This document shows, in pieces, positions 1 through 6,490 of a DNA stretch of 11,783 nucleotides. Positions within the stretch are counted from its first letter, which is position 1. The number at the start of each line of letters is the position of its first letter. The notes below the pieces were generated by a model. It did not search any database, was not told where the DNA came from, and saw nothing but the letters and a program-made list of their open reading frames with translations. The DNA comes from JAWLCG01 sp041687295 (GTDB lineage Bacteria; Planctomycetota; Phycisphaerae; SM23-33; FEN-1343): contig JAWLCG010000126.1 of NCBI GenBank assembly GCA_041687295.1, positions 1 to 11,783 of the forward strand, written 5' to 3'. Position numbers and translations under genes: made by a program.

Positions 1-90
1 GCGGCCATCGCCGATGCCCTCAAAACGATCACCAGCCAAGATGCCAGCGGTTGGTTCGAGTCCTGCGGATATAGGACATCTCATTCGTGA
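1..90 (+). CDS. IS630-family transposase, C-terminal end (partial at window edge)
   Basis: Frame 1 is open from the first base to a TGA at 88-90 and gives 29 residues including ITSQDASGWFESCGY. This matches the typical tail of IS630/Tc1-mariner-type DDE transposases, which commonly end in a motif like 'ITPEDAxGWFxHCGY'. The catalytic part lies outside the window, so activity cannot be judged. I could not define the inverted repeat or target TA of this element, because only one end is visible and nothing after the stop codon is clearly palindromic. The assignment rests on this short C-terminal signature alone. Confidence 0.65.
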   Translation, partial: AAIADALKTITSQDASGWFESCGYRTSHS

Positions 91-310
91 AGTGCTCTAG
101 ATCAAGGCACACAACGCCGTGCAAGGCCGAATATTCTTGAAACCCCGGCCCTGCCGCTGGGGAAGCTATGTCCTAACGACGACGACAAACGACGGCAGTG
201 CCATTCGCAACAGGCCCTGCATTCCGTGGGCTTGGGCAGAACCTTTGCTCAACCCGCAGGCGCAAGCGCAAAACGGTCTAAGTCACTGGACCGCACCACT
301 TGGCAGCAGT
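91..310. other. Spacer without recognisable gene
   Basis: Between the transposase tail and the recombinase-associated fragment I see no credible coding region. Short open frames cross it but carry no family signature and no good ribosome binding site. The right end of the IS630-type element should lie in the first few tens of bases, but its boundary cannot be fixed from one end. Confidence 0.4.
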
Positions 311-451
311 ATGCTCCGTCTGACGAGCTTGGCCCCGGACATCGTGGAGGCCATCCTCTACGGCGACGAACCCGAGGGGGTGAGCCTGCGCCAACTCAAG
401 AAGGACCTGCCGGCCGACTGGCGGGAGCAACGGGCAAGGTGGTGGGGGTAG
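311..451 (+). pseudogene. Fragment (copy 1) of a recombinase-associated HTH protein, C-terminal 46 residues
   Basis: The frame reads LRLTSLAPDIVEAIL...LSLRQLKKDLPADWREQ-like sequence and ends at a TAG (449-451). The 'RxLRLTxLAPDIVEAIL' signature is typical of the small helix-turn-helix protein (ParB/KorB-like C-terminal region) encoded next to serine site-specific recombinases in many bacteria, including planctomycetes. The upstream part of the domain, present in the copy at 3945-4208, is missing here, and similarity starts abruptly at about 312. About 16 of 138 bases differ from the other copy, and reading frame and stop position are conserved. The methionine at 311 is probably accidental. 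The antisense strand of this fragment supplies the last codons of the ankyrin gene. I infer a remnant with no function of its own. Confidence 0.6.
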
Positions 452-3400
452 TGTTGGAAGAGCCGAGGATCTTCACCACGTCGCCGTGGCCGGCCGCCTG
501 GGCCAGATCCAGCGGGGTACGACCATCCTCGTCGGCGACGGTGGCATCGGCGCCAGCCGTCAGCAGGACCTCGACGACCTCCGGCTGACCGAAACGGGCG
601 GCCTCGTGCAGGGGCGTCCGGCCGAGCAGGTCCTGGGCGTCGGCCGAGGCGGCGCGGGCCAGCAGCAACTCGGCGATCCGGGCGTGGCCTCGCCGGGCAG
701 CCTCGTGGAGAGCGGTTCGCCCCGGCTCGTCGCGGGCGTCCACGCGGGCCCCGCCGTCGAGAAGCCGCTCGACCAGCTCCGGCCGGTCGCGCCAGACCGC
801 GATGTGCAGCGGCGTGCCCCGGCTACAGATCGCGTTCAGGTCAGCGCCCCGGGCAACCAGCAGCTCGACCATCGCGGGCTGGCGGTTGGATACGGCCCGG
901 TGAAGCGGGGTGCTGTTCACGCCGTCGCGGGCGTCGACGGGAGCCTCCCACTGCAGTAGCAGCCGGGCCACGGCCAGATGGCCGTCGTAGGCGGCCCCGT
1001 GCAGCGGCGCGAACCCCGCCTCGCTCCGCGCATCCACCTTCGCCCCGTGCCGCAGCAGCAGCTCGGCTAGGTCGCGATGTCCCTTGGCGGCTGCCTTGTG
1101 CAGCGGGGTCTCCCCGAGATCGTCGCCGGCATTCGCGCCCGCCCCGTAGGCCAGCAGCAGCTCCGCCGCCGCCTGATGCCCCCACAGCGCGGCTTCGTGC
1201 AGGGGCGTTCGCCCACGGCCATCGGGTAGGTCCACGGCGGCCTGGCGATGGAGCAGCCGCTCCACCACGTCAACCCGATCCCGCCAGGTTGCCTGGTAGA
1301 GCGGGGTCCGGTCTTCCTCTTCGCGAGTGTCGATGTCCGCCCCCCGGTCCAGCAGCAGCGCCACCATCTCTGTATGGCCGAAGTAGGCGGCGCCGTGGAG
1401 CGGGGTTTCCTCGTCGCTATTCCGGGGGTCCACGGCCGCGCCGCGATCCAGCAGCATCGCGGCCACCTCGACGTGGCCCTGGCGGGCGGTCCAGTGGAGC
1501 GGCGTTTCCCCGTCCTCATCGCGAGGGTCCACGGCCGTCCCCCGGTCCAGCAGCAGCGCCACCGTCTCCGCGTGACCGGCGTAGGCGGCGCCGTGGAGCG
1601 GCGTGTCATCATCTTCGTCGCGGGCATCGGGGTCCGCGCCGCGGTCCAGCAGCAACTCCGCTACCGCCCGATGCCCGGCGTTCGCCGCCACGTGCAGCGG
1701 CGTCTGACGGCGGGCCGTGCGGGCTTCGATGGAGGCGCCCCGATCGAGCAGCAGCGCCGCCACGTCGCGATGACCCCGGTCGGCCGCCCTGTGCAGAGGC
1801 GTCATGTCCGACGTCCCCGGGGTATCGACCCCGGCCCCGTACTCGAGCAGCAGCTTCGCCATGTCAACCCGCCCCATGGACGCCGCCAAGTGTAGGGCCG
1901 CGCGATTCAGGCCGTCGCGCTCGTCCACCTCGGCGCCCTGGGCCAGCAGACGCTCGGCCTGTTCGGGCTGGCCCTGCCAGACCGCCAGGTGCAGCGGTGT
2001 GGGCTGGCCGTACACCAGGTCGGGGTCGGCATCGTCCGCCTCGCGGCTGCGGAGCAGGGCGGCGAGGTCCGCGTGACCGGCGGCCTCGGCCAGCTCCGCG
2101 GGTGTCCGGCCGCCCTGGTCCCGGACCTGGGCAACGCCTCCCTGGTCCAGCAGCAACTCCGCGATCTCCCGCCTGCCCAGTCGGGCGGCCTCGTGCAGCG
2201 GGGTTCGGCCGGCGTAGTTCCTGGCATTTACGTTCGCCCCCCGCTCCACTAGAAGGCGGACGGTCGGCTCCTTGCCCCGCCGGATGGCCGTGTGGAGCGC
2301 CACGGTCCCGCCGGGACCGGCGTCCAGGTTTGCTCCATGCTCGATCAGGAGTTCGGCGATCTCGGGGTGCTCCCACAGAAGGGCCCCATATAGAGGCGAG
2401 CCGTACCTCCCCTTGGCGTTCACATCGGCCCCGTGGGCCACCAGCGCCTCGACCACGTCCACATTCCCCCGGACCATGGCCTCGTCCAAAGGGGCGCTCT
2501 CCGTCCGGTCCCTCACGTTCGGGTCCGCGCCGCAGGCCAGCAGCAGATCGACGGCCTGGGGACGATCCCAGTAGACCGCCCGGTGCAGTGGAGTCTCTCC
2601 GTCCTCGTCGGTCGGGTTGACGTCGGCTCCGTGGGCCAGCAGCATCTCGGCCGCTTCCAGGCCGCCGCGGGCCGCCGCCTCGTGCAGCGGGGTTTCGTTC
2701 TCACCGTTGCGGGCGTCGATGGTGGCCCCCCTCGCCAGTAGGAGCTGGACGAGACCGGGCATATCCCCGGCCGCCGCGAAATGAAGCGGCGTTTCCCCGT
2801 CAGCGTTTTCGGCGGCGACATCGGCGCCGTGGAGGATCATCAACTCGGCCACGTCGCGATGGCCCCGGTAGAGGGCGACAAGCAGCGGGGTTTCGCCCTT
2901 GCCGGTCCGGGCACTCGGGTCGGCACCATGGGCGAGCAGCAGGCGGGTCATGCGCCAGCGGCCGGAGTCGGCAGTATGGTGGAGAGGCGTGAACCCGCCC
3001 TTCGCGGCCGCCGCGACGTCAGCACCGTGGGCCAGCAGGACCTCTGCTAGCTCGACGTGCTCCTCCCCGGCCGCCACGTACAGTGGGGTCTTGTCATTCA
3101 TTGCCTTGGCGTTGGCGTCCGCGCCGCCGGCCAGCAGCTTGGCCACGTCGGCGTGTCCGGCATACGCAGCTAGGTGGAGCGGCGTCCAGCCTCCATCGTC
3201 CTCGCGGGCCTCGGTGTCCGCGCCGTGGGCCAGCAGGAGCTCCACGGTCCTGACGTGCCCCGTGGCGGCGGCCGAATGCAGCGCCGTGCGCCCGCAGTTG
3301 TCGGTATCCACGTCGGCGCCCGCCTTCAGCAGCAGCGCGGCTGCCTCCACATGCCCCCTGGACGCCGCCGTACGCAAGGTTGTCCAGCCGTCCGCGCCGG

Positions 3401-3788
3401 GGATGTCCGGATCCGCGCCGGCGTCCAGCAGCAGTGCCACCATGTCCTGGTGACCACTGTATGTCGCCCGCTGAAGGGGCGTCCAGCCGTTGCGGCCGGC
3501 CATATCGGGATCCGCCCCGCGATCAAGCAGAAGCCTGGCCGCCTCCAGCTGGGCCTTCTCGACGGAGATGGAGAGGGGCGTCCAGCCGCCGAGGTGGCGG
3601 GCGTTGGGATCCACCCCCCGGTCCAGGTTTCGCTCCAGCTCGACCAGGTTGCCTTCGAAAGCCGCATCGAAGATGTTCAGGTACTTTCCCCGCCCGGCCG
3701 TCGGCTGGGCAGCCGCCGGGCTGTCCGCCGCGGCCGTCAACACCAGCAGCGCCCCTACCAACAGCCACGTGCCTTCGTGACGAACCAT
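396..3788 (-). CDS. Secreted giant ankyrin-repeat protein (about 33 repeats)
   Basis: The 1130-residue product starts at the ATG at 3788, which has AGGAAGGGG five bases upstream and begins a clear signal peptide: basic VRHEG, a hydrophobic stretch at residues 8-20, then AADSPAAAQ. An in-frame ATG 15 codons earlier would bury this signal. Residues 38 to about 1115 form about 33 ankyrin units of 32-34 residues, with xTPLHxAAxxGHxxxxxLLLxxGAxxxxxxxxG periodicity. No enzymatic or membrane domain is visible. Ankyrin solenoids bind proteins, so an exported binding or scaffold role is inferred. Unit 17 (residues 561-596, RTPAELAEAAGHADLAALL) looks like a C-terminal cap followed by a fresh start at 597, which suggests fusion or duplication of two arrays. 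Units 22 and 24 are very alike. After the last repeat (about KILGSSN) the frame runs into the antisense of the recombinase-associated fragment, so the tail TTPTTLPVAPASRPAGPS is probably not ancestral. Confidence 0.9.
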   Translation of the reverse strand: MVRHEGTWLLVGALLVLTAAADSPAAAQPTAGRGKYLNIFDAAFEGNLVELERNLDRGVDPNARHLGGWTPLSISVEKAQLEAARLLLDRGADPDMAGRNGWTPLQRATYSGHQDMVALLLDAGADPDIPGADGWTTLRTAASRGHVEAAALLLKAGADVDTDNCGRTALHSAAATGHVRTVELLLAHGADTEAREDDGGWTPLHLAAYAGHADVAKLLAGGADANAKAMNDKTPLYVAAGEEHVELAEVLLAHGADVAAAAKGGFTPLHHTADSGRWRMTRLLLAHGADPSARTGKGETPLLVALYRGHRDVAELMILHGADVAAENADGETPLHFAAAGDMPGLVQLLLARGATIDARNGENETPLHEAAARGGLEAAEMLLAHGADVNPTDEDGETPLHRAVYWDRPQAVDLLLACGADPNVRDRTESAPLDEAMVRGNVDVVEALVAHGADVNAKGRYGSPLYGALLWEHPEIAELLIEHGANLDAGPGGTVALHTAIRRGKEPTVRLLVERGANVNARNYAGRTPLHEAARLGRREIAELLLDQGGVAQVRDQGGRTPAELAEAAGHADLAALLRSREADDADPDLVYGQPTPLHLAVWQGQPEQAERLLAQGAEVDERDGLNRAALHLAASMGRVDMAKLLLEYGAGVDTPGTSDMTPLHRAADRGHRDVAALLLDRGASIEARTARRQTPLHVAANAGHRAVAELLLDRGADPDARDEDDDTPLHGAAYAGHAETVALLLDRGTAVDPRDEDGETPLHWTARQGHVEVAAMLLDRGAAVDPRNSDEETPLHGAAYFGHTEMVALLLDRGADIDTREEEDRTPLYQATWRDRVDVVERLLHRQAAVDLPDGRGRTPLHEAALWGHQAAAELLLAYGAGANAGDDLGETPLHKAAAKGHRDLAELLLRHGAKVDARSEAGFAPLHGAAYDGHLAVARLLLQWEAPVDARDGVNSTPLHRAVSNRQPAMVELLVARGADLNAICSRGTPLHIAVWRDRPELVERLLDGGARVDARDEPGRTALHEAARRGHARIAELLLARAASADAQDLLGRTPLHEAARFGQPEVVEVLLTAGADATVADEDGRTPLDLAQAAGHGDVVKILGSSNTTPTTLPVAPASRPAGPS

Positions 3789-3793
3789 CCTCG

Positions 3794-3802
3794 CCCCTTC
3801 CT
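3794..3802 (-). promoter_or_regulatory. Ribosome binding site of the ankyrin gene
   Basis: On the minus strand AGGAAGGGG lies five bases before the ATG at 3788. It supports this start, which opens directly on a signal peptide, over the in-frame ATG at 3833. Confidence 0.6.
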
Positions 3803-3853
3803 CACCAGAGTGGCGTTCTGAGACAGCAGACACTCTTCGCCCCGAGGCCAGCC

Positions 3854-3882
3854 AGTATATCCATGAAACTGGCCTGCATCAA
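3854..3882 (-). promoter_or_regulatory. Sigma-70-type promoter for the ankyrin gene
   Basis: Read on the minus strand: TTGATG (3882-3877, 4/6 to TTGACA), a 17-base spacer, then TATACT (3859-3854, 5/6 to TATAAT). The start point would be near 3847, giving a leader of roughly 59 bases to the ATG at 3788. The AT-rich -10 stands out against GC-rich surroundings. This is a sequence match only. Confidence 0.55.
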
Positions 3883-3944
3883 CAGACTCGGAGCTTGCGG
3901 GGCCGGCAGGGCTGCGTCGGGGCAGGAGGTCGCCCTGGATAGCG

Positions 3945-4208
3945 GTCAGCAACAGGAGGGCCCTGGCCAAGGCCTACCAGTGGCAGGAGCAGCTCGAGTC
4001 GGGCCAGTACGCCCGCATCGAGGACCTCGCCCACGCCCAGGGCATCGACCGCACCTACGCCAGCCGCCTGCTCCGCCTGACGAGCCTGGCCCCGGACATC
4101 GTGGAGGCCATCCTCCGCGGCGACGAGCCCGACGGGCTGAGCCTTCGTCAACTCAAGAAAGACCTGCCGGCAGATTGGCGGGAGCAGCGGGCGAAGTGGC
4201 GGGGGTGA
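3945..4208 (+). pseudogene. Fragment (copy 2) of a recombinase-associated HTH protein
   Basis: The frame gives ALAKAYQWQEQLESGQYARI, then EDLAHAQGIDRTYASRLLRLTSLAPDIVEAIL and a DLPADWREQRAKW tail ending in TGA at 4206-4208. The order 'ALAKAYxWQxxLExGxYxxIxxLAxAxxIxxxYxSRxLRLTxLAPDIVEAIL' is characteristic of the small DNA-binding protein found directly beside serine recombinase genes. It contains a helix-turn-helix at about AHAQGIDRTYASRLLRL. No start codon or ribosome binding site is evident in frame, and the expected basic N-terminal part is missing, so it appears 5'-truncated. No recombinase gene is in the window. It repeats, in direct orientation and with about 88% identity over the shared part, the fragment at 311-451. 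Confidence 0.65.
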
Positions 4209-4313
4209 CTTCCAGACAGCGTGCCATGGAAGTCCTGCCAGTGCACCGCTCCGAGGCCCACGGACGGGCTCCGCGGCGTCCAACACCAAGAGCGAATCTC
4301 CGTTAGCCAGCCA

Positions 4314-4889
4314 TCATCTGTCGCTGCCGTCTCCTGAGGTCGGGTCTTGGAAACCACCCTCGATCAGCCCCGCTTTCCGCAGGCGGGGCAGCACCTGGTC
4401 GACTTGGTCGCGCCAGGTGTCGACGATGGTGCCCTCGGCGTCGATGAGGAAGAACGCCGGCCACTGGTACACACCGTACCCGCCCACGAAGACTTCTTTG
4501 GCCGCATACGAGTCATCCACGATGACCGGGAAGTCCACCTGCCGCCGGGCTAGTTCGTGCCGGGCCTGTTCGGGCGTGTTGACGTAGTTCACGGCCACCA
4601 CCGCAGGCCCGGCCGGCCCCGCGGCCTCGTGCACGCGCTGCAGTACGTCGATCACTTCCTGCGACCGGACGTCCCAGAACCCCAGCACCACCGGTCGTCC
4701 GCGGAGGGCCTCCAGGCTCACCGGCTGCCCAGTCAGGTCCGTGAACTCAAACGCGGGCGCCGGCTGACCTCGGAAGCGGTCCGCATTCCACCACCCCCAC
4801 CACGACGGCGACCAGCGCGTCCACTCGGCCGGCGGGGTCCAGTCGAAGCGGTCCTCAGGGAAGTTGATGTCCGTTTGGAGGTTGCCTAA
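4314..4889 (-). pseudogene. Thioredoxin-fold (TlpA/redoxin-like) C-terminal half of a gene interrupted by an IS1380 element
   Basis: The minus-strand frame runs from the IS boundary to a TGA at 4314-4316. It begins LGNLQTDINFPEDRFDWTPP, then a Trp-rich linker (WTRWSPSWWGWWN), then a redoxin domain: GQPAPAFELTDLTGQPVSLEALRGRPVVLGFW, a central VVAVNYV strand, and WPAFFLIDAEGTIVDTW with the usual cis-proline before the FFLID strand. The catalytic CxxC expected after 'LGFW' is replaced by DVRSQ, so this copy cannot do thiol chemistry there. 'FPEDRFDWTPP' resembles the end of LolA/DUF2092-like lipoprotein-carrier folds. The interrupting element sits between the residues SVTEA and LGN. Removing it with one CTAA reads SVTEALGNLQTDINF without a frame change. 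The part upstream of the insertion is at 6491-6829. Confidence 0.7.
4886..4889. repeat. Target-site duplication CTAA, left copy
   Basis: CTAA immediately precedes the left inverted repeat and is repeated at 6487-6490 directly after the right one. A 4-bp duplication fits IS1380-family insertion. Confidence 0.8.
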
Positions 4890-4906
4890 CCCGGATGTTT
4901 CATCAG
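4890..4906 (+). repeat. IS1380 left terminal inverted repeat
   Basis: This 17-bp end differs at one base (G at the eighth position versus A) from the reverse complement of 6470-6486. It lies on the transposase 3' side of the element. Confidence 0.85.
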
Positions 4907-4927
4907 TGCCCCATTGAGTGGCTCAGG

Positions 4928-4941
4928 TCCGGATTCTTCAT
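4928..4941 (+). repeat. Subterminal imperfect copy of the IS end sequence
   Basis: TCCGGATTCTTCAT matches the outer part of the left terminal repeat (CCCGGATGTTTCAT) at 11 of 14 positions, in the same orientation, 38 bp further in. It could be a second transposase contact site or a relic of an older end. Chance cannot be excluded. Confidence 0.35.
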
Positions 4942-4976
4942 GGGTAGAGGGATTTTCGGGCCGGTGAATGGTCGTG

Positions 4977-5019
4977 CGGGCCTGGCAGCGCAAACCGCCC
5001 CCTTACCCCCACAGGCCCG
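4977..5019 (-). other. Stem-loop downstream of the transposase stop
   Basis: CGGGCCTG (4977-4984) and CAGGCCCG (5012-5019) are perfect 8-bp inverted arms with a 27-base loop, just beyond the transposase stop codon (5038-5040). It could limit transcription out of the element or read-through into it. There is no T-run, so it is not a standard intrinsic terminator. Confidence 0.3.
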
Positions 5020-5037
5020 GCCGGGTTGTGCGCCGCC

Positions 5038-6378
5038 TCACAGCGGCACAGGCCGCAGGTGCGCCAGCCGCGTCAGGACCGTTCTCAGCAGGCCTGCCAG
5101 CGGATAGCCGCTGGCCAGGTGAAGCACCACCCGACGGACCGACACCCGCACCCGCGCGCCGATCTTCAACAGCTTCAGCCGGATCGTATCGCACTGCGCC
5201 CGCGCCAGCGACGTGCCTCGCAGGCCCACCCGACGCAACGTCTCCAGCAGCACGTAGGCCGCCGCGCTGAGCAGCAGGCGGAACTGGTTGGCCGCGAAGG
5301 CGTGGCAACTGGTGCGGTCGGCGAACAGGTGCAGCTGCTGTTCCTTGATGCGGTTCTCCATCTCCCCACGCTGGCAGTACAACTCGTCGTAGAGCACCTG
5401 CGGATCCCCCGGCAGGTTGGTCACCACGAAGCGCGGGTTGGGCCCCTGCTCGCCGTGCTCGGCCTTGACGATCACGCGCCGCACGCGGTCCCACGTGCCG
5501 GCCGCGTAGCCGATCGTGCCGAACCAGCGCACCTTCTCGCCGGTGCGCTGGTGCTCGATCGCCGCGGGGACCGTCCACGGCTGGGCCTCGCGCAGCAGGA
5601 CCTTGTTCTGGGCCAGCCCGACGATGTAGCCCACGCCGTAGCGGTCGCACCAGCGCAACGTCTTCCAGCGGCAGAAGCCGCTGTCGGCGCGGAAGATGAT
5701 CTTCGTGGCCGGCCAAGCCTGCCGGATTCGCTCGACCAACAGCTTGAGGATGGCCCGGCTGTGCTTGGCCGCGTCGATCCTGCTGGGCCGCAGGTACGCG
5801 CAGAGCAGTTGGTCGCCGCAGAAGACGTACAGCGGCAGGAAGCAGTAGTGGTCGTAGTAGCCGTGGAAGAACCGCCCCTCCTGCTGGCCGTGGATGCGGG
5901 CGTCGGTGGCGTCAAAGTCCAGGATGATCTGCTCGGGCGGCCCCTGGTGCGAGGCAAGGAACTGCTCGACGAAGACGGCCGACAGACGCGTCAGCGACGG
6001 ATGCGTGACGGCGTTCTCCATGCGGCAGAGCGTCGGCGGCGAGGCGAGCGGCTGGTCGGGATCGGCGGGTTGCTCGGTGAGGATCTGCATCATCGGATCG
6101 TGGCGCAGGCGCTGATGGTCGTTGCCGTCTTCGTAGCCGGCGGCGAGGGCGAAGACGCGCTGGCGGATCAGGGTGAGCAGGTCGTGGGTGATCTTGGCCG
6201 GATCGCGCGGGTCGCTCACCGCGTCGGCCATGGCGGCCGTCAGGCCGATGCGGCGGTCGACCTCGCGCAATAGCAATGTTCCGCCGTCGGAGGTGATGGC
6301 GCCGCCGTCGAAATTGGCGGTGATATTGCGTCGGCCGAGGCTTGCGAACGTCAGGGGCGAGTGGGTACAGTCTGTCAT
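5038..6378 (-). CDS. IS1380-family DDE transposase
   Basis: The 446-residue product has the usual length for the family. N-terminal landmarks are ITANFDGGAITSDGGTLLLR (residues 19-38) and the helical DxRDPxKITHDLLTLIRQRVFALAxGYEDxND region (about 56-87). The catalytic core shows ILDFDATDARIHG (D154/D156, D159), IIFRADSGFCRW (D232) and the C-terminal RGEMENRIKEQQLHLFADRTSCH block, which carries the acidic residue of the DDE triad (E341 or E346). It ends in the hydrophobic NQFRLLLSAAAYVLLETLR segment. No stop or frameshift interrupts it, so it is probably functional. It starts at the ATG at 6378, eight bases after AAGG, and that AAGG lies in one arm of a leader hairpin (6384-6444). It is the only gene in the element. 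Confidence 0.93.
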   Translation of the reverse strand: MTDCTHSPLTFASLGRRNITANFDGGAITSDGGTLLLREVDRRIGLTAAMADAVSDPRDPAKITHDLLTLIRQRVFALAAGYEDGNDHQRLRHDPMMQILTEQPADPDQPLASPPTLCRMENAVTHPSLTRLSAVFVEQFLASHQGPPEQIILDFDATDARIHGQQEGRFFHGYYDHYCFLPLYVFCGDQLLCAYLRPSRIDAAKHSRAILKLLVERIRQAWPATKIIFRADSGFCRWKTLRWCDRYGVGYIVGLAQNKVLLREAQPWTVPAAIEHQRTGEKVRWFGTIGYAAGTWDRVRRVIVKAEHGEQGPNPRFVVTNLPGDPQVLYDELYCQRGEMENRIKEQQLHLFADRTSCHAFAANQFRLLLSAAAYVLLETLRRVGLRGTSLARAQCDTIRLKLLKIGARVRVSVRRVVLHLASGYPLAGLLRTVLTRLAHLRPVPL

Positions 6379-6383
6379 GTGCG

Positions 6384-6444
6384 AGGCCTTGGTGTTGTAG
6401 GTGAGAACTTGTGGTAAGTCCTTACTCTACCAGCACCAAGGCCT
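6384..6444 (-). promoter_or_regulatory. Leader hairpin masking the transposase ribosome binding site
   Basis: AGGCCTTGGTG (6384-6394) and CACCAAGGCCT (6434-6444) are perfect 11-bp inverted arms. In the mRNA the arm next to the ATG contains the only Shine-Dalgarno-like AAGG (6386-6389), so folding would hide it. Such foldback inhibition is known for other IS elements (IS10) and protects against activation by external transcription. A smaller GTAAG/CTTAC palindrome lies in the loop (6414-6425). A weak promoter-like TTCATC-N17-TATAGC (6477-6449, minus) starts in the inverted repeat. Function is inferred. Confidence 0.45.
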
Positions 6445-6469
6445 TCGCGCTATACCTGTCTGCCTGAAT

Positions 6470-6486
6470 CTGATGAAATATCCGGG
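6470..6486 (-). repeat. IS1380 right terminal inverted repeat
   Basis: The reverse complement reads CCCGGATATTTCATCAG, matching the left end at 16 of 17 positions. It lies on the transposase 5' side and may supply a weak -35 for its promoter. Confidence 0.85.
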
Positions 6487-6490
6487 CTAA
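6487..6490. repeat. Target-site duplication CTAA, right copy
   Basis: CTAA directly follows the right inverted repeat and matches 4886-4889. Confidence 0.8.

Larger units (their letters stand above)
4890..6486 (-). mobile_element. Complete IS1380-family insertion sequence (1597 bp)
   Basis: The element is bounded by inverted repeats CCCGGATGTTTCATCAG (4890-4906) and CTGATGAAATATCCGGG (6470-6486), which match at 16 of 17 positions, and is flanked by CTAA on both sides. It contains a single full-length minus-strand transposase (5038-6378). Its length, single gene, end type and 4-bp duplication agree with the IS1380 family. All parts needed for transposition are intact, and the clean duplication suggests a fairly recent insertion. 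It interrupts the redoxin-domain gene with both halves still in frame. Confidence 0.92.

Noticed and set aside
1289..2620. Long plus-strand open frame (443 codons) opposite the ankyrin gene
   Set aside because: It is Arg/Pro/Gly-rich with no family signature, as expected for the antisense of a high-GC repetitive gene. The ankyrin frame has a signal peptide, ribosome binding site, promoter and regular repeats.
396..3788. Regular ~99-bp DNA periodicity that could suggest a CRISPR or tandem-repeat array
   Set aside because: The period equals 33 codons and the repeats are degenerate at the DNA level but regular as ankyrin protein repeats. There are no short identical repeats with unique spacers.
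3755..4289. Small minus-strand frames upstream of the ankyrin gene and over the recombinase-associated fragment
   Set aside because: They are antisense to the recognisable HTH fragment or overlap the ankyrin promoter, and they have no motifs.
4977..5026. GC-rich stem-loop as an intrinsic terminator of the transposase
   Set aside because: The stem is plausible but no run of T follows on the minus strand, so it is listed only as a stem-loop.
5026..6273. Plus-strand open frame of 415 codons across the IS1380 transposase
   Set aside because: It is a shadow of the minus-strand transposase, which shows the full DDE signature and family length.
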